Source of the DNA: Sulfurimonadaceae bacterium
GTDB lineage: Bacteria > Campylobacterota > Campylobacteria > Campylobacterales > Sulfurimonadaceae
Reading direction: 5' to 3'
Length of the DNA stretch: 51,279 bases
Assembly: GCA_016744575.1 (NCBI GenBank)
Contig: JADGEC010000010.1
Location: forward strand, 1 to 51,279
The position numbers were made by a program, and so were the translations under genes. The notes below the pieces were generated by a model. That model did not search any database. It was not told the DNA's origin and worked only from the letters and a program-made list of their open reading frames with translations. Of the stretch, positions 26,453 through 34,645 are shown in pieces (positions within the stretch are counted from its first letter, which is position 1; the number at the start of each line of letters is the position of its first letter).

Positions 26453-27559
26453 ATGAGAACAGAGCGACCAAGAGTGTCTGTCGTCACAGTCACTTACAAT
26501 GCAGGTGAGTCTCTTGAAAAGACGATCCAAAGTGTGCTAAGCCAGAGCTACGCAGATGTCGAATATCTGATCATTGACGGAAACAGCACAGATGAGACGA
26601 TAGATGTCATCAAAAAGTATGAAGCCGAGCTTGCCTACTGGGTCAGTGAACCAGATGATGGGATCTATGACGCGATGAACAAGGCCATCGACCAAGCTAG
26701 CGGGAGATGGATCAACTTTATGAACGCAGGCGATACATTCGCGCATAAAGAGACGATAGCAGAGATGCTCAAAGATCTCGAAGAGGATACTGATCTTTAC
26801 TGTGGAGGCATCGACTTTGTCGATCCGTCTACTTCGACGTCTCGTTACCGCGCCGCACACGGGCTCCAAAATATCTGGAAAACAATACCCTGCTGGCATC
26901 AGGCTACATTTATTAAGACTGCACTGATGAAAGAGTATAGATATGCCACAGAGTATAAGATAGCGGCTGATCATGAGTTTTTCATACGTTGTCATGTCAA
27001 TAAAAAAAGATTCCAGTTCATCGACAAAGTAGTAGCCACTATGATGGGCGGGGGTCTACATCAACAAGAGCGTACACGGGCGCATGTCGAATCGATGAAA
27101 GTCCTGGCCGACTATTTACCAGATATCGATATGCTTTTTAGTAGTGTGTATCCTGATGAGTTTTGCCGCACTCGACCATCATCGAGCAGCCTGGAATTCT
27201 CAAAAGGATTTGGTCAGTTTTATGAGGTGATCAAAGAGATACAAAGAGGATATCAAAAGGTCGCTCTGTATGGGTATGGGGCAGTAGGAAAGACAGTCAG
27301 TACTCTTTTGGGAGATAAGGTCTGTGTGGTCATCGATCAGGACAAGAGACTACAGGATGCTAAGACATCGCCCCCGATATGTGCAGTTGAGCAGCTTGTC
27401 GACTACGACTTTGAGATCCTTGTCATCACGCTACTGGGAAGGGAAGAAGAGATAGCGTCTACTCTAAATATTGATGAAGAGAAGGTCTTCCGTATCATAT
27501 TGGATGGTCGAGTTGCCATCGATCAGAGTAATAAAGGAGGGCTGGGGCATGAGTCTTAA
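26453..27559 (+). CDS. GT2 glycosyltransferase with C-terminal Rossmann-like tail
   Basis: A 368-residue protein. The family 2 transferase domain, about residues 5-230, has VSVVTVTYNAGESLEKTI, DVEYLIIDGNSTDET, YWVSEPDDGIYDAMNKAI and INFMNAGDTFAHKE. These are the motifs of WcaA/PglI-like transferases in which a DDGIYDAMNKA loop contacts the donor. The C-terminal 100 residues repeat the Rossmann-like tail: KVALYGYGAVGKTV, VCVVIDQDK and DYDFEILVITLLG. AGGA precedes the ATG. The stop overlaps the next gene by 11 nt. Confidence 0.86.
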   Translation: MRTERPRVSVVTVTYNAGESLEKTIQSVLSQSYADVEYLIIDGNSTDETIDVIKKYEAELAYWVSEPDDGIYDAMNKAIDQASGRWINFMNAGDTFAHKETIAEMLKDLEEDTDLYCGGIDFVDPSTSTSRYRAAHGLQNIWKTIPCWHQATFIKTALMKEYRYATEYKIAADHEFFIRCHVNKKRFQFIDKVVATMMGGGLHQQERTRAHVESMKVLADYLPDIDMLFSSVYPDEFCRTRPSSSSLEFSKGFGQFYEVIKEIQRGYQKVALYGYGAVGKTVSTLLGDKVCVVIDQDKRLQDAKTSPPICAVEQLVDYDFEILVITLLGREEEIASTLNIDEEKVFRIILDGRVAIDQSNKGGLGHES

Positions 27560-28229
27560 AAAACTGTTCTTATCACATCTCATCGATGGGGATACGCCCA
27601 CCTACGGTAATAAAAACCAGTTTTCTATAGAGAGAAGCTCATCGATCGAGCGAGGGGATGTCGCTAACTCAAGTCATATCAGTACGACGGTACATATTGG
27701 GACCCATATCGATATGCCCTATCATTTTTATCAAAAGGGGCAGAGGATCGATGCGTATGACGCCGCATGCTGGTATTTTCAAAGACCTCTTCTCGTAGAG
27801 GTCATACCTCAAGGTCCCGTGATCAAAGATGAGCTGATCGAAGTCCTAGAGTCAAGAGTCGTGGATGTAAGAACTGATATCCTGATCGTAAAGACAGGTA
27901 TTGAGAAGGAGCGTGGTAATGCGATGTTCTGGAGTGAGAACCCTGGTTTCTCACCAGAACTGTATGACTACCTATTAAAGAAGTTTCCCGGGTTACGGGT
28001 CTTTGGTTTTGACAGTATCTCCATCTCGGCTCTTTCGCAGCAGCCTATTGGGAAAGAGGCACATCTGCGGTTTTTAGATCCTGAGCACCCCATACTTCTA
28101 CTTGAGGATATGCATCTAAGCGAAGTGGATGATAAGAGTGCGATAGAGGATATACTTATCTCACCAATGAGGATAGCAGATTGTGACGGTCTACCCTGTA
28201 CAGTCTTTGCGACCGTAAAAGCGCAGTAG
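27549..28229 (+). CDS. Cyclase/kynurenine formamidase-like metal hydrolase
   Basis: A 226-residue protein of the cyclase family (Pfam cyclase, related to arylformamidase KynB). The metal-binding signature HIGTHIDMPYHF is present at about residues 53-64, followed by FGFDSISIS and a C-terminal TVFATVK strand. Enzymes of this family hydrolyse amides such as N-formylkynurenine or lactone-like bonds. No tryptophan catabolism genes are nearby; here it is the last gene of a glycan operon, so an amide or N-formyl group on an amino sugar is a possible substrate. The start is the ATG at 27549 behind AAAGGAGG; a longer frame from 27471 overlaps the previous gene. Confidence 0.8.
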   Translation: MSLKKLFLSHLIDGDTPTYGNKNQFSIERSSSIERGDVANSSHISTTVHIGTHIDMPYHFYQKGQRIDAYDAACWYFQRPLLVEVIPQGPVIKDELIEVLESRVVDVRTDILIVKTGIEKERGNAMFWSENPGFSPELYDYLLKKFPGLRVFGFDSISISALSQQPIGKEAHLRFLDPEHPILLLEDMHLSEVDDKSAIEDILISPMRIADCDGLPCTVFATVKAQ

Positions 28230-28235
28230 TCAAAA

Positions 28236-29111
28236 CTAGACGTTCGATTCGGGTTGGAGCGAGAAAGAGCAGCTGAAGTCCTTTGGGTCGATCTCCGTAT
28301 AGATGGGGATTTCAGCTTTGACTTTGACGGGCGCCAAGAGAGTCTCCTGCTCTATAGCTTTGAAGTCCAAGTAAGAGGGGACTACCGGGCGTACCTGAGA
28401 GTGGATGGCTTCTAAAGAGCGTGTCTTCTCTTTGACATCTGATGGTCTGACTGCTTGTGCAAGCACGGTATATCGATGATCTGTCTTGACTTCAGCGATG
28501 ACATTAAAGCAACAGAACTTCAACATATCTTTCAGACCACTGACTGTGGGACGCCAGTAAGTAAACGCTTCAGGATATTCGTCACTGGAGCTATTGAGAA
28601 ATAGATGAGGTTCATCTCCGGAGACTACTTCGGTCTCGATGATCAGCATCCCGCCGTTGCTGATCAGTCTACGACAGTTAGCAAGTCCATCAAGAGGGCT
28701 ATAGAGATGGTAAAGGACACCTGCCATGACGATGAGGTCAAACTTTTGATCAGGAAGAGCTTGTGGAAGTGTCTCCAATGCCTGATTGGGGAGATAATCA
28801 ATATCCAACTCTAAGAGCTCACGTCCTAAACGTAAGGTCTTTTTATCAAAGATATCGGTAGCTAAGACATCTTTGGCCCCGGCACTTTTTAATATGAAAG
28901 AGACGAGACCGTCAAAGGCGCCTATGTCCAGACATCTTAGCCCCTCTATCTGCATCTGTTCAAGAAGATGGAGAACCCCCAGAAGCGTCCAGTTGGGGGT
29001 GATGTCAATGGCGAAGCGCCCACTGCTCTTAAGGCCGTTGCCAAAGTCGATCGCATGAAACCATTTTTCAGCTTTGATGCGGGCCTCGTACTCTTCATTC
29101 GTCGCTATCAT
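28236..29111 (-). CDS. CmoB-like class I SAM methyltransferase
   Basis: A 291-residue SAM-dependent methyltransferase resembling the CmoB/DUF1698 group. An N-terminal segment with WFHAIDFGNGLKSSG precedes the SAM-binding domain: LRCLDIGAFDGLVSFILKS, VLATDIF, FDLIVMAGVLYHLYSPL and GGMLIIETEV. CmoB itself carboxymethylates tRNA uridine, but here the gene lies inside a glycan island and on the opposite strand from its neighbours, so a small-molecule or sugar target is also possible. It has its own promoter in the divergent gap and AGGA at a good distance from the ATG. It converges with the cyclase gene with a gap of 6 nt. Confidence 0.8.
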   Translation of the reverse strand: MIATNEEYEARIKAEKWFHAIDFGNGLKSSGRFAIDITPNWTLLGVLHLLEQMQIEGLRCLDIGAFDGLVSFILKSAGAKDVLATDIFDKKTLRLGRELLELDIDYLPNQALETLPQALPDQKFDLIVMAGVLYHLYSPLDGLANCRRLISNGGMLIIETEVVSGDEPHLFLNSSSDEYPEAFTYWRPTVSGLKDMLKFCCFNVIAEVKTDHRYTVLAQAVRPSDVKEKTRSLEAIHSQVRPVVPSYLDFKAIEQETLLAPVKVKAEIPIYTEIDPKDFSCSFSLQPESNV

Positions 29112-29147
29112 CGTTATATCCTATAGATTTTTGTTCTAAACCGAATA

Positions 29148-29153
29148 ATTATA
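29148..29153 (-). promoter_or_regulatory. -10 element of the minus-strand methyltransferase
   Basis: A TATAAT on the minus strand 37 nt upstream of the ATG at 29111, in a very AT-rich stretch. No clear -35 box. The 118-nt divergent gap also carries the plus-strand promoter of the aldolase operon. Confidence 0.5.
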
Positions 29154-29209
29154 TCTTTTTTATAATAACTTCGGCTTCTTCTAGGTAAAATCAAAGCATG
29201 CTTCTAAAC

Positions 29210-29215
29210 TATAAT
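29210..29215 (+). promoter_or_regulatory. -10 element of the cytidylyltransferase-aldolase operon
   Basis: A TATAAT on the plus strand 14 nt before the ATG at 29230. Transcription would start about 8 nt before the gene, giving a very short leader with only a weak AGGGA ribosome site. Confidence 0.5.
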
Positions 29216-29229
29216 AGGGATCATCAAAA

Positions 29230-29904
29230 ATGAAGATAATCGCGTTACTGCCAATGAAAGGTAATTCTGAGCGAGTTCCCAATAAAAACATGCGCTCCTT
29301 TGATGCTGCACCACTTTATCATGCCATCTTAAAAGTACTTTTAACCTCTGAACATATTGAAAAAGTGGCTATCGATACTGATAGTGATATTATCGCTGAT
29401 GATGCGAAAGAGCATTTTGGAGAGCGTGTCATCATCATCGACAGACCGGAAAAGATCCGGGGTGATTTTGTCTCGATGAACACTATTATAGATTTTGATC
29501 TTTCTCAGCTGGAGGGAGAGCATTTCTTACAGACACACAGTACCAACCCCTTAGTGGGAAGAACGACTATCGATGCAGCCATTGAAAAGTACTTTAAACA
29601 TCTAGAGACATATGACTCTCTCTTTTCAGTGACCCGATTCCAGACCCGTCTTTATGATAAAGATGCAAGACCGATCAATCATGATCCTAATGAACTTTTA
29701 CGGACGCAGGACCTGGAAGCGCTCTTTGAGGAGAACTCCAATTTTTATCTTTTCTCAAAGAGCGCGTTTTACAATGCAGACAAAAAACGCATAGGATTAA
29801 AACCGCAGTTATTTGAGGTCAATAGACTTGAAGCGGTAGATATCGATGAACCCGAAGACTTCAAGCTGGCAGAACTGCTTTACAGCCACAAGGGGGAATT
29901 ATGA
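29230..29904 (+). CDS. Cytidylyltransferase family protein (CMP-sugar synthetase-like)
   Basis: A 224-residue nucleotidyltransferase with the acylneuraminate cytidylyltransferase layout: IALLPMKGNSERVPNKNM as the CTP-binding loop, VAIDTDSDIIADDA, LQTHSTNPLVGRTTIDAAIE, and the terminal AVDIDEPEDFKLAE metal site. The loop reads MKGNSERVPNKN instead of ARGGSxRxPxKN, the variant found in a subgroup of cytidylyltransferase-domain proteins. It is first in an operon with an aldolase, a hydroxyacid dehydrogenase and a HAD phosphatase, which suggests it activates the product of that pathway. It overlaps the aldolase gene by four bases. Confidence 0.83.
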   Translation: MKIIALLPMKGNSERVPNKNMRSFDAAPLYHAILKVLLTSEHIEKVAIDTDSDIIADDAKEHFGERVIIIDRPEKIRGDFVSMNTIIDFDLSQLEGEHFLQTHSTNPLVGRTTIDAAIEKYFKHLETYDSLFSVTRFQTRLYDKDARPINHDPNELLRTQDLEALFEENSNFYLFSKSAFYNADKKRIGLKPQLFEVNRLEAVDIDEPEDFKLAELLYSHKGEL

Positions 29905-30668
29905 GCCTAAAGAGAAAACTCAGAGAGAACGAACTGACGATCGGCTCCTGGCTGACGATCGGGCATCCTTCGGTAGTGGAGATCATGGGCAGTGCAGGTT
30001 TTGAGTGGCTGGTGATCGATATGGAACACACTTCTATCGATCTGGCGATGGCACAGGTCCTTATCACGACCATACAGGCAAATGCGATGAAAGCACTGGT
30101 CCGCGTGAGTAAGAACGAAGAGGTCATCATCAAAAAGGTACTCGATATGGGTGCAGACGGCATAGTCGTACCGATGGTAAAGTCAGAAGCAGAAGCGTTA
30201 GAAGCTATTGGCTATGCCAAATATCCCCCGGTAGGTAAGCGTGGTGTAGGACTCTATCGTGCGCAGAAGTATGGGATCGGGTTTGATGAGTATAAAAGAT
30301 GGGTGGATGAGGAACTGGTGATCATCGCACAGATCGAGCATATCGAGGCGGTGGAGAACATCGAAGAGATCATCACTACCGAAGGCATCGATGGTGTGAT
30401 CATCGGTCCGTATGACCTTTCAGGTTCGATGGGTGCTCCGGGTGAGTATTACCGCGAAGATGTAAAAGCGGCGATACAGAGGGTCCTGGATAAATGTAAA
30501 GAGCATGAGATGCCTTCAGGTTTTCATGTGATCGAATCGGATCCTACCAACTTTATCGAGAGGGCAAGAGAGGGGTGCACCTTTTTGGCCTATAGCCTGG
30601 ACTTCTTCTTTTTGGGCGACTCTGCACGCGCTGGTGTCAAGGCCATCAAAGAGGAGCTTGGAACGTGA
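29901..30668 (+). CDS. HpcH/HpaI-family aldolase
   Basis: A 255-residue class II aldolase of the HpaI type, which joins or splits pyruvate (or a related keto acid) and an aldehyde. Family residues are visible: WLTIGHPSVVEIMGSAGFEW at the start, DMEHTSID with the catalytic His, LVRVSKN with the catalytic Arg, QIEHIEAVENIEEI with the metal-binding Glu, and IIGPYDLSGSMG with the metal-binding Asp. In this operon it could form the carbon skeleton of a 2-keto-3-deoxy sugar acid, which the preceding cytidylyltransferase could then activate. Aromatic catabolism genes, the usual HpaI context, are absent. Confidence 0.87.
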   Translation: MSLKRKLRENELTIGSWLTIGHPSVVEIMGSAGFEWLVIDMEHTSIDLAMAQVLITTIQANAMKALVRVSKNEEVIIKKVLDMGADGIVVPMVKSEAEALEAIGYAKYPPVGKRGVGLYRAQKYGIGFDEYKRWVDEELVIIAQIEHIEAVENIEEIITTEGIDGVIIGPYDLSGSMGAPGEYYREDVKAAIQRVLDKCKEHEMPSGFHVIESDPTNFIERAREGCTFLAYSLDFFFLGDSARAGVKAIKEELGT

Positions 30669-31618
30669 AGGTGTTTATATCAACGCATCCCTTTTCCTCC
30701 ACCTCACCGGAACCGATGCGTCTGTTGAGGTACAATGAGTTTGAGGTGCGTCTAAATCCATTTGAACATAAGATCACGACAGAGGGATTGGCACAGGAGC
30801 TTAAAGACGCAGATATCCTGATAGCGGGAACGGAGAAGATCACCGAGCAGGTCTTTTTGAATGCTCCAAAGTTGAAGATGATCTCGCGTGTGGGGATCGG
30901 ACTCGATGGGATCGACTTTGATCTGTGCAAAAAGTATGGTGTCCGTGTTGCCTACACCCCGGATGCACCGACAATGGCTGTTGCTGAACTCTGTGTCGGT
31001 ATGATCTTGGACCTAAGCCGCCAGATCACCCATACTGACAGGAACATCCGGAAAGGCATCTGGAAACGGCATATGGGCACGCTGCTTTATGGCAAGACGG
31101 TAGGTATCTTTGGTATGGGGCGTATTGGCAAGAGCCTGGTACATCTTCTGGCCCCCTTTAATGTCAAGTTCATGGTCCATGATATAGATCCCGATATCGC
31201 TTTTAGCAGACTGCACAGGGTAGAGCTGGCTACTAAAGTCGATGTGCTGAAATATAGTGATATCGTCTCTGTGAACCTGCCATTGAAAGAGGAGACCTAC
31301 GACTATATCACTGCCAGAGAGCTCGATCTGATGCAAAAACATGCCATCTTGATCAACTCTGCAAGAGGGGGGATCGTAAATGAGGATGACCTCTATGAAG
31401 CGCTTCGAAGCGGAGTGATCGCCGGGGCAGGTGTCGATGTCTTTGAAGTAGAGCCCTATAACGGAGTCTTGTGTGAACTGGATAACTGTCTGTTGACGTG
31501 TCATATGGGAGCGAGTACAGTCGATAGTCGAACTGATATGGAAGTCCAAGCTGTCGAAGAGATCATCAGGTTTAAGCAGAAGAGGCCTTTGAAGAACGAG
31601 GTATTTGAGAATGCGTGA
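30665..31618 (+). CDS. D-isomer-specific 2-hydroxyacid dehydrogenase
   Basis: A 317-residue NAD-dependent dehydrogenase of the SerA/phosphoglycerate dehydrogenase superfamily. The NAD loop is VGIFGMGRIGKSLV, the catalytic Arg is in LINSARGGIVNEDDL, the Glu in GVDVFEVEPYNG and the His in LLTCHMGASTVDSR. It lacks the C-terminal ACT domain of many SerA enzymes. The start is a GTG that overlaps the aldolase stop. In context it may reduce or oxidise a three-carbon or sugar-acid intermediate, for example producing a hydroxyacid for the pathway. Substrate unknown. Confidence 0.86.
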   Translation: MKVFISTHPFSSTSPEPMRLLRYNEFEVRLNPFEHKITTEGLAQELKDADILIAGTEKITEQVFLNAPKLKMISRVGIGLDGIDFDLCKKYGVRVAYTPDAPTMAVAELCVGMILDLSRQITHTDRNIRKGIWKRHMGTLLYGKTVGIFGMGRIGKSLVHLLAPFNVKFMVHDIDPDIAFSRLHRVELATKVDVLKYSDIVSVNLPLKEETYDYITARELDLMQKHAILINSARGGIVNEDDLYEALRSGVIAGAGVDVFEVEPYNGVLCELDNCLLTCHMGASTVDSRTDMEVQAVEEIIRFKQKRPLKNEVFENA

Positions 31619-31625
31619 GTTAACT

Positions 31626-32237
31626 ATGTTCAAAAATATCATCTTTGATTTTGACGGCGTCATATTGGATGCCGTTCCGATGAAGACAGAAGCTTATAGA
31701 AGACTCTTTGAAGCTCTTCCTAGCAAGGAACTGGAGCTCTTCATCGAGTACCATCTCGACAACGGTAGTATCTCTCGGTATGAAAAGATAAAGTACTTCT
31801 TTGAGAACATCCTGAAAAAGTCGATCTCGGAGGCCGAGGTCATGGAGTATGCCTCCCGTTACTCCAGACTTACAAAAGATGAACTGTGTCAGCACAAATA
31901 TCAGATCGAAGACTCTGTAGCTTTTATCAGAAGTCATCATCATGAGTATAATATGCATATCGCATCAGGGGCAGATGAGAAAGACCTAAAAGAGATCTGT
32001 AGAGCGCAGGAGATCGAGAACTACTTTATCTCCACACATGGATCACCTCAGATCAAACGAGAGATAGTCCGCGATATTCTTGAACGAAATGGCTATAAGC
32101 CTGAAGAGACTGTGCTTATCGGGGATGCGATGAACGATCTGAACTCGGCTAGAGACAATGGTATCCATTTCTTTGGATACAACAACAAAGCACTCATCGG
32201 TAAGGCTGATTATCTGATGGCTTTCTCTGATGTGTAG
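31626..32237 (+). CDS. HAD-superfamily phosphatase
   Basis: A 203-residue haloacid dehalogenase-type hydrolase. Motif I is IIFDFDGVILDAVPMK, motif II lies in NMHIASGADEK, and motif IV is VLIGDAMNDLNSARDNG. A helical cap (about 20-85) gives it the beta-phosphoglucomutase-like layout. It would remove a phosphate from a sugar or sugar-acid phosphate, as KdsC or GmhB do in other CMP/GDP sugar pathways. I place the start at the ATG at 31626, where motif I begins; an ATG at 31611 and a TTG at 31605 overlap the previous gene. It is the fourth gene of the operon. Confidence 0.8.
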   Translation: MFKNIIFDFDGVILDAVPMKTEAYRRLFEALPSKELELFIEYHLDNGSISRYEKIKYFFENILKKSISEAEVMEYASRYSRLTKDELCQHKYQIEDSVAFIRSHHHEYNMHIASGADEKDLKEICRAQEIENYFISTHGSPQIKREIVRDILERNGYKPEETVLIGDAMNDLNSARDNGIHFFGYNNKALIGKADYLMAFSDV

Positions 32238-32257
32238 AGTGCTGGTCATGGTGTGAG

Positions 32258-33337
32258 ATGAGCAAGGACGTAAACAGACCAAAGATCTCAGTCATCACCC
32301 CGGTACTGGATTCGGAGAAGTATATTGAAAGGGCTATTCAAAGTGTACTGAGCCAAGAGTACAGTGATCTGGAACATATTGTCATCGATGGCCTCTCATC
32401 AGATAGGACTGTGGAGATACTTAAACAGTATTCGCATCTTCTCTGGATAAGTGAGAAAGATAGCGGGCAGTCTCAGGCGATGAACAAAGGTTTTGATCTT
32501 GCTACCGGTGATATCATCGTCTATCTCAATGCAGATGACTATTTTAACCCGGGTATATTTCAACAAGTGGCTGATAGGTTTACTGCGGGTGCCAGGATGA
32601 TACTGGGACGACTAAGTGTGATGACCCGTGATGGCGGGATCCGTATACATGATCCAAGTCCCGAGTATAGAGATGTCTTGAGACACTGGAAAAGCCTTTT
32701 TCCTATCAATCCTGTCCAATATTTCTATGCCAGAGAGTTACAGGAGAAGTATCGGTTTAATGAGACGAACCATCTGACGATGGATCATGAGTTCTTACTC
32801 TATCTATATCAACAGGTCAGACCAGAGAAGATCCCCGCTATCTTCGGTGTCTTTGATATGGTCGAAGGTTCGAAGACAGCCGAAGGGCTTAAAGACCCGG
32901 TGAGCTATTGGTCTCATAACACCTTTGCCTATATTGACCCCTTCCTGGAAGCATTAGAGAGTAAAGAGGTCATGGCTTTTAAAGATGAGCAGTGTGACTT
33001 TTTTAGAACACAACATAAGAAAAAGACATTCTTCGGGCTTATCCGTTTAAAAAAAGAGCTTGAAGCAATTGAAACGGTCGTAGTCTATGGAGCCGGGACA
33101 CAGTGCGAGGCTATCCATGAGCTCTTTTCGAATAAGATAGAACTGGTGGTGGATCGAGACAGCTCCTTACAGGGAAAGAGAATAGACGATCATCACATAC
33201 AGCCTCTTTCAGCACTTGAGCGACTTGAAAGACCAACCATTCTTGTGACACCGTTTGGTTATAAAGATGAGATCACAAAGAGCCTCTCGTCTATTATAGA
33301 GGCAAAGCTGCTTTTTTTGGAAGACTACGTACAGTGA
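32258..33337 (+). CDS. GT2 glycosyltransferase with C-terminal Rossmann-like tail
   Basis: A 359-residue protein. Residues about 5-220 are a family 2 glycosyltransferase with KISVITPVLDSEKYIERAI, LEHIVIDGLSSDRT, WISEKDSGQSQAMNKGF and VYLNADDYFNPG (metal site). The C-terminal 85 residues are the recurring Rossmann-like tail: VVVYGAGTQCEAIHE, KIELVVDRDSSLQGK and PTILVTPFG. The operon ends here, 3 bp from the stop of the oppositely oriented glycosyltransferase. Confidence 0.85.
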   Translation: MSKDVNRPKISVITPVLDSEKYIERAIQSVLSQEYSDLEHIVIDGLSSDRTVEILKQYSHLLWISEKDSGQSQAMNKGFDLATGDIIVYLNADDYFNPGIFQQVADRFTAGARMILGRLSVMTRDGGIRIHDPSPEYRDVLRHWKSLFPINPVQYFYARELQEKYRFNETNHLTMDHEFLLYLYQQVRPEKIPAIFGVFDMVEGSKTAEGLKDPVSYWSHNTFAYIDPFLEALESKEVMAFKDEQCDFFRTQHKKKTFFGLIRLKKELEAIETVVVYGAGTQCEAIHELFSNKIELVVDRDSSLQGKRIDDHHIQPLSALERLERPTILVTPFGYKDEITKSLSSIIEAKLLFLEDYVQ

Positions 33338-33340
33338 TCT

Positions 33341-34645
33341 TCATCCCACCCCTATGATAGTGATGTCCTTGTGCGCTTTTGATGCCTCATCCTGAAGAGT
33401 AGAGCAGATCTGGGTGTAGGAACCAATGGATGCGATCAGAAACTCCTTCTCTTTACGTCGCAGCGCTTCGCGGGGTGTGAGGACAGGGATACCTTGTATA
33501 AGGATATCATCTGCACTCCTGGTCGAAACGAAGTAGTTGACCTGTATGCCACGTGTACTCAATGCTTTTAAGAGCGTCTGTCCGAGTTCGCCTGTACCGT
33601 AGATACTGATACCTTTAGTGAGCTTAGTGATATCGAGTCGATCTAGAAGCATCTTCTCTGCCTGTGCCAGAGAGATATTGGGTACAGATAGCATGTGTGT
33701 GTTTTTGTGCGTATGTTGCCAGTAGTGCCATTTTGTCCTGAGATAAGGGAGATAGTGTCTGATATGATGGTAAGAGGGACTGCTCGGTTCATAACGACTT
33801 AAGATCTGTGCCTTGAGCCGATGATGAGGTCTGCCAAAGTGTTTGAAGGCACCATAGTGTCTGAGTAGGCGTTCCATATGTTTTAATACATACAAGATAT
33901 CATCACTCTTTTTTAGACTATGTAGATAGCTCTCTTTGCCTGTAGTCGAGAGGTCATGACGGTGATAGTCTAGTCCGATCTCACTGATGGAAGCAAAAAG
34001 TGGAGCGTCTTTAAGTTCTAGATAGAGTGCGGTTGACCACAAAAGGTCTTCAAACATAATTAGATGCCGTCGTCTTGGAAAGAGTGTGAACACTTTTTCT
34101 GCGATGCTTCTTTTGATGATCTTGTTCCAGTTCACATGCCAGATCCAGGCGGTACTCCGACTTGACATGATCTCATCCAAGATCTCATAGCCATCACGGT
34201 GGTCAAATTCGGGTATGGTATTGTAGGCTTCCACCCAATGATGACCGTCTGTGTCACACTGCTGTGCATTGAAAAAGAGAACAGCAGCCCCTGTCTGGAT
34301 GGCCCGTGAAAGACTATTGGCATAGATGGTCTTCGTGACCGTATCATCCGAATCCAAAAAAGCCACATACTCGCCTTTGGCCTGTCTGACACCAGTATGT
34401 CTGGCCTCAAAAGCGCCCCTGTTCTTACTGTGAGACAGGTACCTTATACGTGGATCACGGGTCTGATAGTCGTGGACAATCTCATGACATGATGGGTGTG
34501 AAGCATCATCGACAACAATGATCTCCATATCCTGTAGTTGGTTGTTGCAGACACTTTCAAGGCAGCGTGGTAAGAACAGCTCCGTATGATAGACGGGGAT
34601 GATGACAGAGAGTCTTGGGGAAGGTGTCCTGTCACTATTATGCAT
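33341..34645 (-). CDS. GT2 glycosyltransferase with C-terminal Rossmann-like tail
   Basis: A 434-residue protein, last gene of the pse operon. The transferase domain has LSVIIPVYHTELFLPRCLE, MEIIVVDDASHPSC, YLSHSKNRGAFEARHTGV, YVAFLDSDDTVTK with the DxD site, and MFEDLLWSTALYLE. The C-terminal 100 residues repeat the Rossmann-like tail (ISIYGTGELGQTLLKA, then EFLIASIGS). The start at the ATG at 34645 overlaps the pseI stop by 8 nt; a longer frame to 34687 would overlap it by 50 nt. Its place at the end of the pse operon suggests it uses or extends a Pse-containing glycan, but this is inference. Confidence 0.83.
   Translation of the reverse strand: MHNSDRTPSPRLSVIIPVYHTELFLPRCLESVCNNQLQDMEIIVVDDASHPSCHEIVHDYQTRDPRIRYLSHSKNRGAFEARHTGVRQAKGEYVAFLDSDDTVTKTIYANSLSRAIQTGAAVLFFNAQQCDTDGHHWVEAYNTIPEFDHRDGYEILDEIMSSRSTAWIWHVNWNKIIKRSIAEKVFTLFPRRRHLIMFEDLLWSTALYLELKDAPLFASISEIGLDYHRHDLSTTGKESYLHSLKKSDDILYVLKHMERLLRHYGAFKHFGRPHHRLKAQILSRYEPSSPSYHHIRHYLPYLRTKWHYWQHTHKNTHMLSVPNISLAQAEKMLLDRLDITKLTKGISIYGTGELGQTLLKALSTRGIQVNYFVSTRSADDILIQGIPVLTPREALRRKEKEFLIASIGSYTQICSTLQDEASKAHKDITIIGVG

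Noticed and set aside
28236-29111. Naming this gene cmoB
   Set aside because: The similarity is to the methyltransferase core, and the glycan context argues against a safe tRNA-modification call; left as CmoB-like.
31013-31663. 216-codon minus-strand open frame
   Set aside because: Antisense to the hydroxyacid dehydrogenase with intact catalytic residues; no ribosome site or motif.
15443-33337. Legionaminic acid pathway
   Set aside because: The GlmU-like/PtmE, LegB, LegC, LegH, LegG and LegI set is not present; only cytidylyltransferases could be argued, so the keto-acid sugar is left open.
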